A DNA stretch of 20,197 bases, from positions 1-20,197 of the forward strand of contig CABUWK010000043.1 of NCBI GenBank assembly GCA_902495325.1, written 5' to 3'. A program made the translations under genes and the position numbers. Of this stretch, positions 1 to 6,387 are shown one piece after another. Positions within the stretch are counted from its first letter, which is position 1; each line of letters begins with the position of its first letter. This DNA comes from an uncultured Acidiphilium sp. Lineage in GTDB: Bacteria; Bacillota; Clostridia; Christensenellales; Borkfalkiaceae. A model generated the notes under the pieces. That model was not told where the DNA came from, made no database searches, and saw only the letters and a list, made by a program, of their open reading frames with translations.

Positions 1-83
1 GACATAAGAGAGTTATTCCTTGTGTTTGTTGTTTTTTTGGTTATTTAACATTATACAAGGTTTTAACTCTCTTGTCTTTTTTT
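1..83 (+). terminator. Long imperfect hairpin with U-tail
   Basis: Bases 1-22 and 56-76 are inverted repeats (about 18 paired bases in three blocks, GACA, AGAGAGTTA and CCTTG, with two small bulges). The right arm runs straight into seven T. This is the form of a rho-independent terminator for a gene lying to the left of the window, with an unusually large T-rich loop of about 33 nt. Confidence 0.55.
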
Positions 84-124
84 CAGAGAGTGTTTACACA
101 AAATATTTTACACTATCGTAAAAA

Positions 125-466
125 TTGAGGAATAAATATAATTTTCTTTTAGATGCATGTCCTGAATATTTAGATAGTGCTGAAGTTGAAAATTCGGGGA
201 TATTGGATAAACTGATGGAAGAGATTCCGGATACTATGTCCAAAACGAATCGAATTAAGTTGTTTAAAGCGAAGTTAAAAGAAATATTTTATGTGGAAGG
301 TCAAAAGTATCCTCGTTGGATACAGGAAAGTGAATGGCCTTTGACAAAGACCGGTAAATCGACAAAATTTTTACGGCAGAAAAGTGCATGTAAAGGAGAA
401 GTATGTTACTATTATTTTCTGGATATGGATACTCGGGAAGAAATTGAAGTAATGCAAAGCTACTAA
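125..466 (+). CDS. Small hypothetical protein, start uncertain
   Basis: Open frame of 113 codons from a TTG. No convincing Shine-Dalgarno precedes it, and an in-frame TAA lies two codons upstream (119-121), so either TTG is the start or the true ATG has mutated. Seen: an acidic, helical N-terminal half and a C-terminal half with a PRWIQ-x2-EWP motif (about residues 63-71) followed by a YYYFLDMDTREE strand-like segment. The PRWIQ/EWP pattern resembles small clostridial proteins of unknown function, some of which I associate with immunity-type proteins; that link is weak. Codon use is more AT-rich than in the genes to the right, which hints at different ancestry. A degenerate promoter (TTTACA at 93, TATCGT at 114) lies just upstream. 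Function not known. Confidence 0.5.
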   Translation: MRNKYNFLLDACPEYLDSAEVENSGILDKLMEEIPDTMSKTNRIKLFKAKLKEIFYVEGQKYPRWIQESEWPLTKTGKSTKFLRQKSACKGEVCYYYFLDMDTREEIEVMQSY

Positions 467-519
467 AACATATAAAATGAAAGATTACATTATTGGATAA
501 TCGGAAGGGAAAACTTGCG

Positions 520-589
520 GTGACATTTTGATTTTGCTTCTGCATATAATAAAGTGTATAACCGAGGCGTTTTGTTTGAATGTTCAAAC
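520..589 (+). promoter_or_regulatory. Promoter with downstream perfect palindrome (possible operator)
   Basis: A TATAAT hexamer at 545-550 is preceded by GTGACA at 520-525 (19-bp spacing) or TGACAT at 521-526 (18 bp). About 24 bp beyond the -10 box lies GTTTGAATGTTCAAAC (574-589), a perfect 7-2-7 inverted repeat within the expected 5' leader. It could be an operator or a small RNA hairpin. The promoter would serve the gene at 616. Confidence 0.5.
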
Positions 590-615
590 GGACACGTGCG
601 GTTAAGGAGGTTAAA

Positions 616-1254
616 ATGTCATTTTTTACCAATAACGCAACCGACAGATGTCCGGGGCGTATCACCGGGAATCCTGTCAGCGGACTGTGCGAAAGGGTGT
701 GCATTCAGGCGAAAAAGATATTTGACGCCTGCATGCGTCAGACGCAGGAAGACGGTATCACGTTGACGCTTACGGGCTTTACGCCGGCTAATCCCGTATA
801 TCCTCTCACGTTTTTAAGCGCGAAGAGCACGCAGACAGATGGCAACATCACGTCGCTTACGATCGATCCGTTGCCGGACAGACCGCGATTTGCCCGCGTT
901 CAGGCAACGATCGAAGTTCCGGTAGAAGTTTTGTATACCGACGCGAACGGCGTAGCCGGAAAAGCGCAATCTACGGTCACGCTCGATCAGGATATCGTGA
1001 TGTACATACCGGAACCGTCGATCATACCGTTCGGGGTGGAATCCGTCGTTTCGATCGTCGCGCCGGACGGGGTCTCTGTGGGGGACGCCACGTTTACCGT
1101 TTCCTGCTGTGTAACGCTGATCATGAAGGTCGTTATGAATGTGGAAATTCTCGTACCGTCTTACGGGTATGCTTCGATTCCTCCCTGTCAGGAATATACG
1201 CAGGAGGTTTGTTCCGGATTTTTCGATCTGCCCGTATATCCTTCCACCGAATAA
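616..1254 (+). CDS. Conserved clostridial protein with N-terminal Cys motifs, function unknown
   Basis: Encodes 212 residues from ATG 616, chosen because AAGGAGG at 604-610 is ideally spaced; upstream in-frame starts lack such a site. The N-terminus carries a cysteine-bearing signature, C12-P-G-R-I-T-G-N-P and then G-L-C25-E-R-V-C29-I-Q with F-D-A-C39-M. A long strand-rich middle follows, and the C-terminus has a CC pair and further cysteines (PPCQEYTQEVC). No signal peptide or transmembrane helix is evident. I recognise the GLCERVCIQ...FDACM pattern as recurring in Clostridia hypothetical proteins, but I know no assigned function; a role in a cysteine-crosslinked structure such as the spore surface is speculation. 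It is a single-gene unit closed by the hairpin at 1276. Confidence 0.85.
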   Translation: MSFFTNNATDRCPGRITGNPVSGLCERVCIQAKKIFDACMRQTQEDGITLTLTGFTPANPVYPLTFLSAKSTQTDGNITSLTIDPLPDRPRFARVQATIEVPVEVLYTDANGVAGKAQSTVTLDQDIVMYIPEPSIIPFGVESVVSIVAPDGVSVGDATFTVSCCVTLIMKVVMNVEILVPSYGYASIPPCQEYTQEVCSGFFDLPVYPSTE

Positions 1255-1275
1255 TTTTTTCGGGAGAGAACAAAC

Positions 1276-1315
1276 AGAAGGCGCAAGGCTCAGCCGGGAT
1301 TGCGTCTTCTTTTTT
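1276..1315 (+). terminator. Rho-independent terminator
   Basis: Arms AGAAGGCGCAA (1276-1286) and TTGCGTCTTCT (1300-1310) pair over 11 bp with one G-U, and T residues follow. It ends the transcript of the 616-1254 gene. Confidence 0.85.
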
Positions 1316-1447
1316 GGTTTTCGGAATGAAAAAGAGTGCGAGAGAGAAAGCGGAAGAGGACGGATGCGGATAAAATCGGGGAAGAGCAGATCCCGCAGAA
1401 TATAAAAAGCAGGAAGAGCGGAGAACGGCTGGATTTCAAAATTAAAA

Positions 1448-1516
1448 AATGTTTTTTACAGAAAATGTCCTTTTCCCTTAAAAAACATTGACAAATCGCG
1501 CGATTTGCGGTATAAT
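1448..1516 (+). promoter_or_regulatory. Consensus sigma-A promoter of csp bracketed by palindromes
   Basis: TTGACA (1488-1493), 17-bp spacer and TATAAT (1511-1516) are an exact consensus. The spacer contains CAAATCGCGCGATTTG (1492-1507), a perfect 16-bp palindrome between the two boxes. In addition AATGTTTTTT (1448-1457) and AAAAAACATT (1480-1489) form a perfect 10-bp inverted repeat that runs into the -35 box. Both are placed where repressor sites would sit. The 114-nt leader (about 1523-1637) can pair ACGTCAGACC with later GGTC and TGACGT segments, as expected for cold-shock mRNAs with structured leaders. Confidence 0.85.
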
Positions 1517-1637
1517 GCTAATGTATTCAAAAGGAAAGATAGACGTCAGACCGTCAAAGCGGGCAATACATATCTCGTTTCGGCTCAGGTCGGTCAGATC
1601 GTTGACGTTTGGGTATAATAAGAAATGGAGGCAACCT

Positions 1638-1850
1638 ATGCTTACCGGAAAAGTTAAGTGGTTCAACAGAGAAAAGGGCTACGGATTTATTTCGATTGAC
1701 GGGGGAGAAGACGTTTTTGTTCACTATTCCGCTATCAACGGCGAAGGTTACAGAGCGCTTAAGGACGGTCAGTCCGTAACGTTCGAAACCGAACCCGATC
1801 CGAAGAACAGCGCTAAACTCCGCGCTGTAAACGTAACCGTGACGGACTGA
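1638..1850 (+). CDS. csp: Cold-shock domain protein (CspA family)
   Basis: Encodes 70 residues from ATG 1638 with TGGAGG at 1626-1631. The protein is one complete cold-shock (OB-fold) domain: KGYGFI (residues 13-18) is the RNP1 motif and VFVHY (26-30) the RNP2 motif, with the usual basic and aromatic face beginning G-K-V-K-W-F-N. Length and ending match the family. Cold-shock proteins bind single-stranded RNA and DNA and act as RNA chaperones in the cytoplasm. The gene is monocistronic, with a consensus promoter, a long leader and its own terminator. The leader suggests post-transcriptional control, but whether this copy is cold-inducible cannot be told from sequence. Confidence 0.97.
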   Translation: MLTGKVKWFNREKGYGFISIDGGEDVFVHYSAINGEGYRALKDGQSVTFETEPDPKNSAKLRAVNVTVTD

Positions 1851-1884
1851 TTTTTTCAGTGCACGGAACAACAGAAAGAAAAGG

Positions 1885-1920
1885 CAGAGCGTAACGAGCG
1901 ATCGTCCGCTCTGTTTTTTT
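1885..1920 (+). terminator. Rho-independent terminator of csp
   Basis: CAGAGCG (1885-1891) pairs with CGCTCTG (1907-1913), followed by seven T. Confidence 0.9.
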
Positions 1921-1981
1921 ATGCGGAAAAACGAATTCTGCGCCGATAAAACCTGACAACGTTTCGTTTTTCTCCCGACTG

Positions 1982-2038
1982 ACACAGTCACAAACCGATT
2001 TTTTGCCGTAAAAACAGTCGGTGATGACGAATGTTAAG
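1982..2038 (-). repeat. Dispersed intergenic repeat, copy A
   Basis: Read on the minus strand, this 57-bp segment matches the copy at 19963-20019 at 51 of 57 positions, and all six differences are transitions. The core includes CATTCGTCATCAC, a TTTTTA(C/T)GGC segment and ATCGGTTTGTGACTGTGT. It lies between csp and the acyltransferase operon and outside any gene. Confidence 0.85.
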
Positions 2039-2076
2039 TCCAAATTGTGAAAAACAGAAGAAAAGCGTTAAATGAT

Positions 2077-2105
2077 TTGCATTCCGACGAAAGATAAGAT
2101 ATAAT
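2077..2105 (+). promoter_or_regulatory. Promoter of the acyltransferase-esterase operon
   Basis: TTGCAT (2077-2082), 17-bp spacer and TATAAT (2100-2105). It is the only good promoter before the gene at 2424 and implies a leader of about 310 nt. Confidence 0.65.
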
Positions 2106-2423
2106 ATAAGCGAGAAAAAATAGAAGCGAGAAAACTTGCTTGCAAAGGTTTCGGCGCGCAATATTTCAACGGAAACTGCGGTTTGGCGAAGACAAAGAGC
2201 ATGGCAACGATAGTTGCCGAAAAAATAAGCTTTTACGGGAAGCATTTCAGCCGGAGCAAGGTTCGTTTTATTTTTGCAAGGGATAGCCGGAAAATAATTT
2301 TCCTTGCATAAGAAATTCGGCAAAACAAGCTTTGCGGCTTTATGCCGCAGGGAAACAAAAGACGATAAACCGGATCGGAGTGATGTTGCACTTCAGACCC
2401 GCATGGTCGGTAAAGGATAGGAT
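2106..2423 (+). other. Long structured leader before the acyltransferase
   Basis: No recognisable gene or riboswitch. Local hairpins are visible: GGCAAC-GATA-GTTGCC (2204-2219), TGCAAGG paired with CCTTGCA around a GGAAAA/TTTTCC pair (about 2275-2308), and GCGGC-TTTAT-GCCGC (about 2335-2349). A 36-codon ATG frame (2201-2311, weak ribosome site) could be a leader peptide, but its frame stays open upstream without a start and nothing else supports it. Confidence 0.4.
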
Positions 2424-3695
2424 ATGAGTGTAAAATACAAAAAATTCGATATGGCGCGTCCGCCGCGGATCCCTGCGGCATGGACGGTTCCCGTTGCGGG
2501 GGCTTTGGCTTTTTTTATGACAAAGCCTTACGGCGGAAAAGTGAAAAAAATTAATTGCGAAGGATTAAAACCTCCGTTTATCGTCCTTTCCACGCACGGG
2601 TCGATCATCGACTTCGCTCTTGCCTGGAAAGCCGCACGTCCGTATAAAACAAACTGGATTATTTCCATCGAGGAATTTATCGGCAGGGAATTTCTCTTCC
2701 GTGAGGTCGGCGGATTTTATAAACGTAAATTTACAAGCGATATTCTCGTGGTGAAACACGCTTTGACATGTTTGAAAAAATACGGGGACGTTCTGACGTT
2801 TTATCCCGAGGCACGCTTTTCGCTTGCCGGTATCAATGAGGAGATAGACGGCGCGATCGGTAAACTCGTGAAAGCCGCCGCGTGCCCCGTTGTTTACATG
2901 AGTATGAAAGGCAACTTTCTCGTTTCTCCGCAGTGGAATAAAAAACCGAAGAGAAAGGTGCCTGTGAGTGGAGAGTTTGAACAAATCGTTACGAAGGAAC
3001 AGGCGGAAACGCTGCCGGCAGACGAGATTCAGAAGATCATCGAATCGCATTTTCACTATAACGAATACGAATGGCAGTACGAAAACAAGATCGAAATCAA
3101 AAGCAAGTACCGTGCGCACAACATACATAAAATCTTATATCGCTGTCCGGCTTGCGGCAAAGAGCATATGACTTCCGCTTATACGAAGATCAGGTGCGGA
3201 GAATGCGGTAAAGAATACGAAATGGACGTATACGGCAGACTGCACGCCTTAGCGGGTGAAACGGAATTTCCGTCCGTTCCCGATTGGTATCTGTGGGAAA
3301 GGTCTCTCGTCCGCACGGAAGTCCGCGAAGGAAACTATCGTTTCGAGGACGAGGTAAGGGTAGAGAAGATGATGAACACGAAAGACGGATTTGTGCCGAT
3401 CGGGAAGGCGAAACTCACGCACGATCTGAACGGGTTTACTTTGCACGGCATGATGGATGACGGGACGGAACTGACACTCAAGAGAGCGCCCGAAACGATG
3501 CGTTCCTGCCATATCGAGTATAACTATCGCAAACGCGGCGACGCCTTAGAGCTTTGCACCCTTTCCGATACATACTTTGTTTATCCGTTAAACGAATACA
3601 ATCCGCTTACGAAACTTCATTTCGCCACCGAAGAGATTTCGGAATATGTGAAAGAACAAAAGAAGATGACGAGGGACCATCATGAATCTGTTTAA
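2424..3695 (+). CDS. PlsC-like lysophospholipid acyltransferase with C-terminal zinc ribbon
   Basis: Encodes 423 residues from ATG 2424 with AAAGGA just upstream. Residues 40-190 follow the glycerolipid acyltransferase (PlsC/LPLAT) pattern: H58-G-S-I-I-D63 matches the catalytic HX4D motif, GGFYKR (96-101) the acceptor-binding block and P128-E-A-R131 the EGTR-like block. Such enzymes move an acyl chain to lysophosphatidate or a related acceptor at the membrane. Residues 241-261 form a CPAC...CGEC zinc ribbon, and about 160 further residues follow, making it far longer than the usual 200-250. The extra part is unassigned. A hydrophobic stretch (about 20-33) may dock to the membrane. Its 3' end overlaps the esterase gene by 14 nt, so the two are probably translationally coupled. 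The exact acceptor cannot be inferred. Confidence 0.85.
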   Translation: MSVKYKKFDMARPPRIPAAWTVPVAGALAFFMTKPYGGKVKKINCEGLKPPFIVLSTHGSIIDFALAWKAARPYKTNWIISIEEFIGREFLFREVGGFYKRKFTSDILVVKHALTCLKKYGDVLTFYPEARFSLAGINEEIDGAIGKLVKAAACPVVYMSMKGNFLVSPQWNKKPKRKVPVSGEFEQIVTKEQAETLPADEIQKIIESHFHYNEYEWQYENKIEIKSKYRAHNIHKILYRCPACGKEHMTSAYTKIRCGECGKEYEMDVYGRLHALAGETEFPSVPDWYLWERSLVRTEVREGNYRFEDEVRVEKMMNTKDGFVPIGKAKLTHDLNGFTLHGMMDDGTELTLKRAPETMRSCHIEYNYRKRGDALELCTLSDTYFVYPLNEYNPLTKLHFATEEISEYVKEQKKMTRDHHESV

Positions 3696-4542
3696 GATTG
3701 ACTTGTACGAACATTTTAAGCTTGCAAAACCGGAAAACGGTAAGGGAATGCTTACATGTTATGTGCACGATAAAAACCCGGAAGTAAACGAAAACAGGAA
3801 AAAGCCCGCAATGCTCGTATTGCCGGGCGGCGGATATGCCATGTGCAGCCTTCGCGAGGCGGAAGCTTTGGCTATGCCGTTTTACGCAAAGGGAATGGAT
3901 GTTTTCGTTCTCGATTATTCTGTTTTTCCCGTTTTATATCCCGCTTCTCTGACGGAAGCCGTCGCGGCGATGGCGTATATCCGCGAAAACAGCGAAAAGC
4001 TTTCGATCGATCCGCATGCCGTTTCCGCGATCGGTTGCTCTGCGGGCGGACATCTTTGCGGCATGCTCGGAAGTTTCCGGAACGATCCGGAAGTTATCGC
4101 GGCGTTTCAGCCTTCCGTTAACGTTCGTCCGGATGCGATCATTCTGTGCTACCCCGTGGTGACGAGTTCGGCGCCGACGCACGGAGGATCGTTCGACAAT
4201 CTGTGCGGAGAGAACGAGGAGTTGAAAAAGAAGCTTGACGTGCTTTCCCTCGTAAACGAAAATTCTGCTCCCGCGTTCATCTGGGCGACCGATAACGATA
4301 ACGCGGTTCCTGCGAGAAATTCCTATCTGCTTGCGGCAAAGTATTGCGAAAAAGGCGTTCCGTGTTCGATTCACGTCTGGGGAAAGGGCTGGCACGGACT
4401 TTCCGTTGCGGATCTTTCCGTTTATCCTTCCGATTGCCCTGTGTTCGGAGAATCTTCGGGAACGGTCGGTAAATGGTTCGAGCTTTGTATCGAATGGCTG
4501 AAGGAGAGAAAGGTTTTTATTTCCGATCGGGCAGAAAGATGA
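3682..4542 (+). CDS. Alpha/beta-hydrolase esterase (BD-FAE/acetyl-esterase type)
   Basis: Encodes 286 residues from ATG 3682; GAGGG at 3671-3675 sets the start inside the upstream gene. It carries the full alpha/beta-hydrolase set: oxyanion-hole PGGG (48-51, in place of HGGG), nucleophile elbow G118-C-S120-A-G-G, likely acid D206 in the TDNDNAVP segment and H238 in GWHGL. The order and spacing fit the BD-FAE/Abhydrolase_3 group of carboxyl esterases, which remove acetyl or other acyl groups from sugars or small esters. There is no signal peptide, so it is cytoplasmic. Coupling with an acyltransferase suggests paired attachment and removal of acyl groups on a shared substrate; that is inference. 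The operon ends at the hairpins at 4588 and 4631. Confidence 0.88.
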   Translation: MNLFKIDLYEHFKLAKPENGKGMLTCYVHDKNPEVNENRKKPAMLVLPGGGYAMCSLREAEALAMPFYAKGMDVFVLDYSVFPVLYPASLTEAVAAMAYIRENSEKLSIDPHAVSAIGCSAGGHLCGMLGSFRNDPEVIAAFQPSVNVRPDAIILCYPVVTSSAPTHGGSFDNLCGENEELKKKLDVLSLVNENSAPAFIWATDNDNAVPARNSYLLAAKYCEKGVPCSIHVWGKGWHGLSVADLSVYPSDCPVFGESSGTVGKWFELCIEWLKERKVFISDRAER

Positions 4543-4587
4543 CATGCCATGTCGGGCATAGAGATCGATTTTCGTAAAAATAAAAAA

Positions 4588-4619
4588 GAGCGTCTGCTTT
4601 GCCGGACGTTCCTTTTTTT
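4588..4619 (+). terminator. Rho-independent terminator of the esterase operon
   Basis: GAGCGTC (4588-4594) pairs with GACGTTC (4605-4611, one G-U), flanked by an A-run and followed by seven T. Confidence 0.8.
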
Positions 4620-4630
4620 AATAATTGCGA

Positions 4631-4674
4631 CCTGTCTGCCGTTTCCGGAAGAAGAAAAGGCAGACGGGTCTTTT
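4631..4674 (+). terminator. Second hairpin, possible back-up terminator
   Basis: CCTGTCTGCC (4631-4640) pairs with GGCAGACGGG (4659-4668) over 10 bp with one wobble pair, followed by TCTTTT. It lies 12 nt beyond the first terminator. Confidence 0.55.
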
Positions 4675-4790
4675 AAATTAGGAGAAGGATAATTTTCCGC
4701 CTGTATATTCGGAATTTTTGGTTCTATTCTCTTGCGATCGTAATAAAATAAAAATATTTATAAAAATTATAAGAAATACGTTTAAAATAA

Positions 4791-4819
4791 TTGACAAATA
4801 TTTTCGAAAATTGTAAAAT
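4791..4819 (+). promoter_or_regulatory. Sigma-A promoter of the Spo0A-like gene, palindrome in spacer
   Basis: TTGACA (4791-4796), 17-bp spacer and TAAAAT (4814-4819) in a very AT-rich region (4735-4830). The spacer holds ATTTTCGAAAAT (4800-4811), a perfect 12-bp palindrome that may be an operator, as in the csp promoter. Confidence 0.8.
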
Positions 4820-4845
4820 AAACACAGATCTTAGGAGGGAATAGT

Positions 4846-5583
4846 ATGATCAAAATTTTTTCGATGATGGAAGACAGTCGATTTTCGGACTTTACGGACG
4901 TGCTCGGCTACCTGAACGACGCCGTGGTTCTGAATTGCGGAGATATCCGCTACGCCGAATCCCGTTGTTCGGTTTACAGACCTTCGGTTATTTCGCTGGA
5001 CGAAGAAAATGCGGCTCTTTTGCCGAATTTTACGGCATTGTTGCGGTGGACTTCCTGTCGCACGGGTACCGTAGAGCTTGAAACGTGCAAAGGTTTATTT
5101 CGCCTTACGCTTGCCGTCGGGGAAGATTGTTCGGAATATTTTCCGGAAACGCTGTTCGGACGGCGGATGCGTGCGTCCGAATTTCTGATCAGAATCAGGG
5201 AATATGCAAAGAAAGTCAGAAAGCAGGATAAGATCTCGAAAGTCAGGAACTTTTTCAGCAAAGTCGGATTGTTTTCCAATCTGGTCGGTTACGATTATAT
5301 TCTCGACGCCGTGGGGAAGGCGGTAAGCGAACCGGATTCGCTGAAGAATCTTTCCGTTCATGTCTATCCGAATATCGCGAAACTGCACAACACATCCGCA
5401 AAATGCGTGGAAAGAGGAATCAGAAACGCGATCGATATCGTGGTGAACCGCGGCAGACTTGCCGACGTTGCCAACCGCGATTACGGCGGTTATTTCGGAA
5501 AATACGACCGCATGACAAACAGTCAGTTCCTTGCTTTTCTGCTGGAGAACGTGATCGGTCCGGACAGAAAAGAGAGTTTGTAA
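4846..5583 (+). CDS. Spo0A-like regulator: diverged receiver plus Spo0A C-terminal DNA-binding domain
   Basis: Encodes 245 residues from ATG 4846 with AGGAGGG at 4832-4838. Residues about 137-238 match the Spo0A effector domain: VGYDYILDAV, then VYPNIAKLHNTSAKCVERG and IRNAI (the recognition helix with its ER-x2-R spacing), and a TNSQFLAFLLENV tail like the end of Spo0A. Residues 1-125 are not a recognisable canonical receiver. Still, E9-D10 lie where the acidic pair should be, D52 lies where the phosphorylated Asp should be, and a final amphipathic helix (about 110-123) fits helix 5. The conserved Thr/Ser and Lys near strands 4 and 5 are not evident. Known Spo0A controls sporulation genes through 0A boxes. 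This is probably a paralogue with altered or no phosphorylation control. It stands alone between its own promoter and terminator. Confidence 0.85.
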   Translation: MIKIFSMMEDSRFSDFTDVLGYLNDAVVLNCGDIRYAESRCSVYRPSVISLDEENAALLPNFTALLRWTSCRTGTVELETCKGLFRLTLAVGEDCSEYFPETLFGRRMRASEFLIRIREYAKKVRKQDKISKVRNFFSKVGLFSNLVGYDYILDAVGKAVSEPDSLKNLSVHVYPNIAKLHNTSAKCVERGIRNAIDIVVNRGRLADVANRDYGGYFGKYDRMTNSQFLAFLLENVIGPDRKESL

Positions 5584-5683
5584 AACCGGACGGGAAAACG
5601 GTCGGGATCCGGTCCTGTCAGTTCCGACGTTATTTATCGGCTTATATGCGCATGTTTACATTTTAATTACGGGATCGAATCGA

Positions 5684-5721
5684 AAAAACTCCTTATTCCG
5701 TTTTCGGAATAAGGAGTTTTT
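5684..5721 (+). terminator. Strong bidirectional terminator
   Basis: A perfect 17-bp stem, AAAAACTCCTTATTCCG (5684-5700) against its complement (5705-5721), with a TTTT loop. A-run and T-run on the two sides let it work for both the Spo0A-like gene and the minus-strand gene to the right. Confidence 0.92.
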
Positions 5722-5730
5722 GTTTTCAGA

Positions 5731-5833
5731 CCTGGCATTCGTTATCACTGATTGCCGTAAAGGCTCTTTTTTACGTTTTTCCCGATTTCTCGCCGTAAAA
5801 GCCGTAAAAACAGTCAGGAATGGCGATAACCGG
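5731..5833. repeat. Dispersed intergenic repeat, copy C (two arms in opposite orientation)
   Basis: The left arm on the plus strand (GGCATTCGTTATCACTGATT, 5734-5753) matches the start of copies A and B. The right part read on the minus strand (about 5831-5790: CCATTCCTGACTGTTTTTAC, then GGC repeated and GAGAAATCGG) matches the same element again. It therefore looks like two partial copies placed head to head, between the terminator at 5721 and the gene ending at 5836. Confidence 0.65.
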
Positions 5834-5835
5834 TT

Positions 5836-6195
5836 TCAGCCGAGCAGTTCGTTTTTGCAGGCGAGAATATTCGCGCAGGCGGTGCATGCCGGGCAGTCGC
5901 AATAAGCGGCGCCTTTTGCTTTCAGTTCTTCCGCATGTTTTAAAAATCCTTTTGCGGCTTCTTCTCCGAACAGACTCTGGCACAGCGAGGAACCGGCGAA
6001 GGCTAAAAGCTCGTCGATCGGTTCGATGTCTTCCGAGAGTTCCTGCAGATATCTTTCCGTTTCCGTCTTTTCGTCCGGCGTACCGAGGGCGGCAAGCCAT
6101 TTTTCGGCGGCTTCTTTTGCTTCCTTGCAAACAGAAGAAGCGGAAATCAGATCTTTTGTCTGTGCGATGACGTATTCTTTGGTTTTATTATCCAT
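5836..6195 (-). CDS. Small conserved clostridial protein with Cys-rich tail
   Basis: Encodes 119 residues. The start is ATG 6195 because AAGGAG lies 6 nt upstream on this strand; a longer frame reaching 6243 has no ribosome site. The protein is mostly helical and acidic (D-x-I-x-P-I-D-E-L-L-A-F-A in the middle) and ends in C-D-C-P-A-C-T-A-C-A-N-I-L-A-C, five cysteines that could bind metal or a cluster. I recognise it as a short family common in Clostridia and often labelled 'molecular chaperone Hsp90', although it has no Hsp90 domain; that name should not be taken as function. It is transcribed alone from the promoter at 6291-6320 and ends against the repeat at 5833 and the bidirectional terminator. 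Confidence 0.85.
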   Translation of the reverse strand: MDNKTKEYVIAQTKDLISASSVCKEAKEAAEKWLAALGTPDEKTETERYLQELSEDIEPIDELLAFAGSSLCQSLFGEEAAKGFLKHAEELKAKGAAYCDCPACTACANILACKNELLG

Positions 6196-6290
6196 AAATT
6201 CTCCTTCGGCATGCCGGTTGCCTGAAACGGTGAGACATGCCACAGTCCGGCTTTCGCCGAAACTGGCCGACCGGCGGAAGCTACATTACT

Positions 6291-6320
6291 ATTTTAAAAT
6301 AACGGTTGCGGTTTTGTCAA
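6291..6320 (-). promoter_or_regulatory. Sigma-A promoter of the small Cys-tail protein
   Basis: On the minus strand, TTGACA (6320-6315), 18-bp spacer and TAAAAT (6296-6291). The leader of about 90 nt contains a GAAA-tetraloop hairpin (CGGC-GAAA-GCCG, about 6251-6262) extended by a CAGT/ACTG pair, which may regulate translation or stabilise the mRNA. Confidence 0.75.
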
Positions 6321-6324
6321 CCGT

Positions 6325-6375
6325 TTCGGCGTTTTTTCGCCGTAAAAATGGTGAGCGACGGCAGATGCCGAGCCC
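6325..6375 (-). repeat. Dispersed intergenic repeat, copy D (diverged)
   Basis: On the minus strand this reads GGCATCTGCCGTCGCTCACC, then ATTTTTACGGCGAAAAAACG. It aligns with copies A and B across the CATT-x-GTCATCAC...TTTTTACGGCGAAAAA core, but is clearly less similar. It lies between the -35 box of the small protein and the end of the broken GNAT gene. Confidence 0.6.
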
Positions 6376-6387
6376 GTGGAACAGCCG

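Noticed and set aside
1..76. Terminal inverted repeats of a small transposon at the left edge
   Set aside because: The arms are only about 33 nt apart and are followed by a T-run, which fits a terminator better than transposon ends.
2201..2311. 36-residue leader peptide before the acyltransferase
   Set aside because: Weak ribosome site, frame open upstream without a start, no conserved feature; mentioned only in the leader entry.
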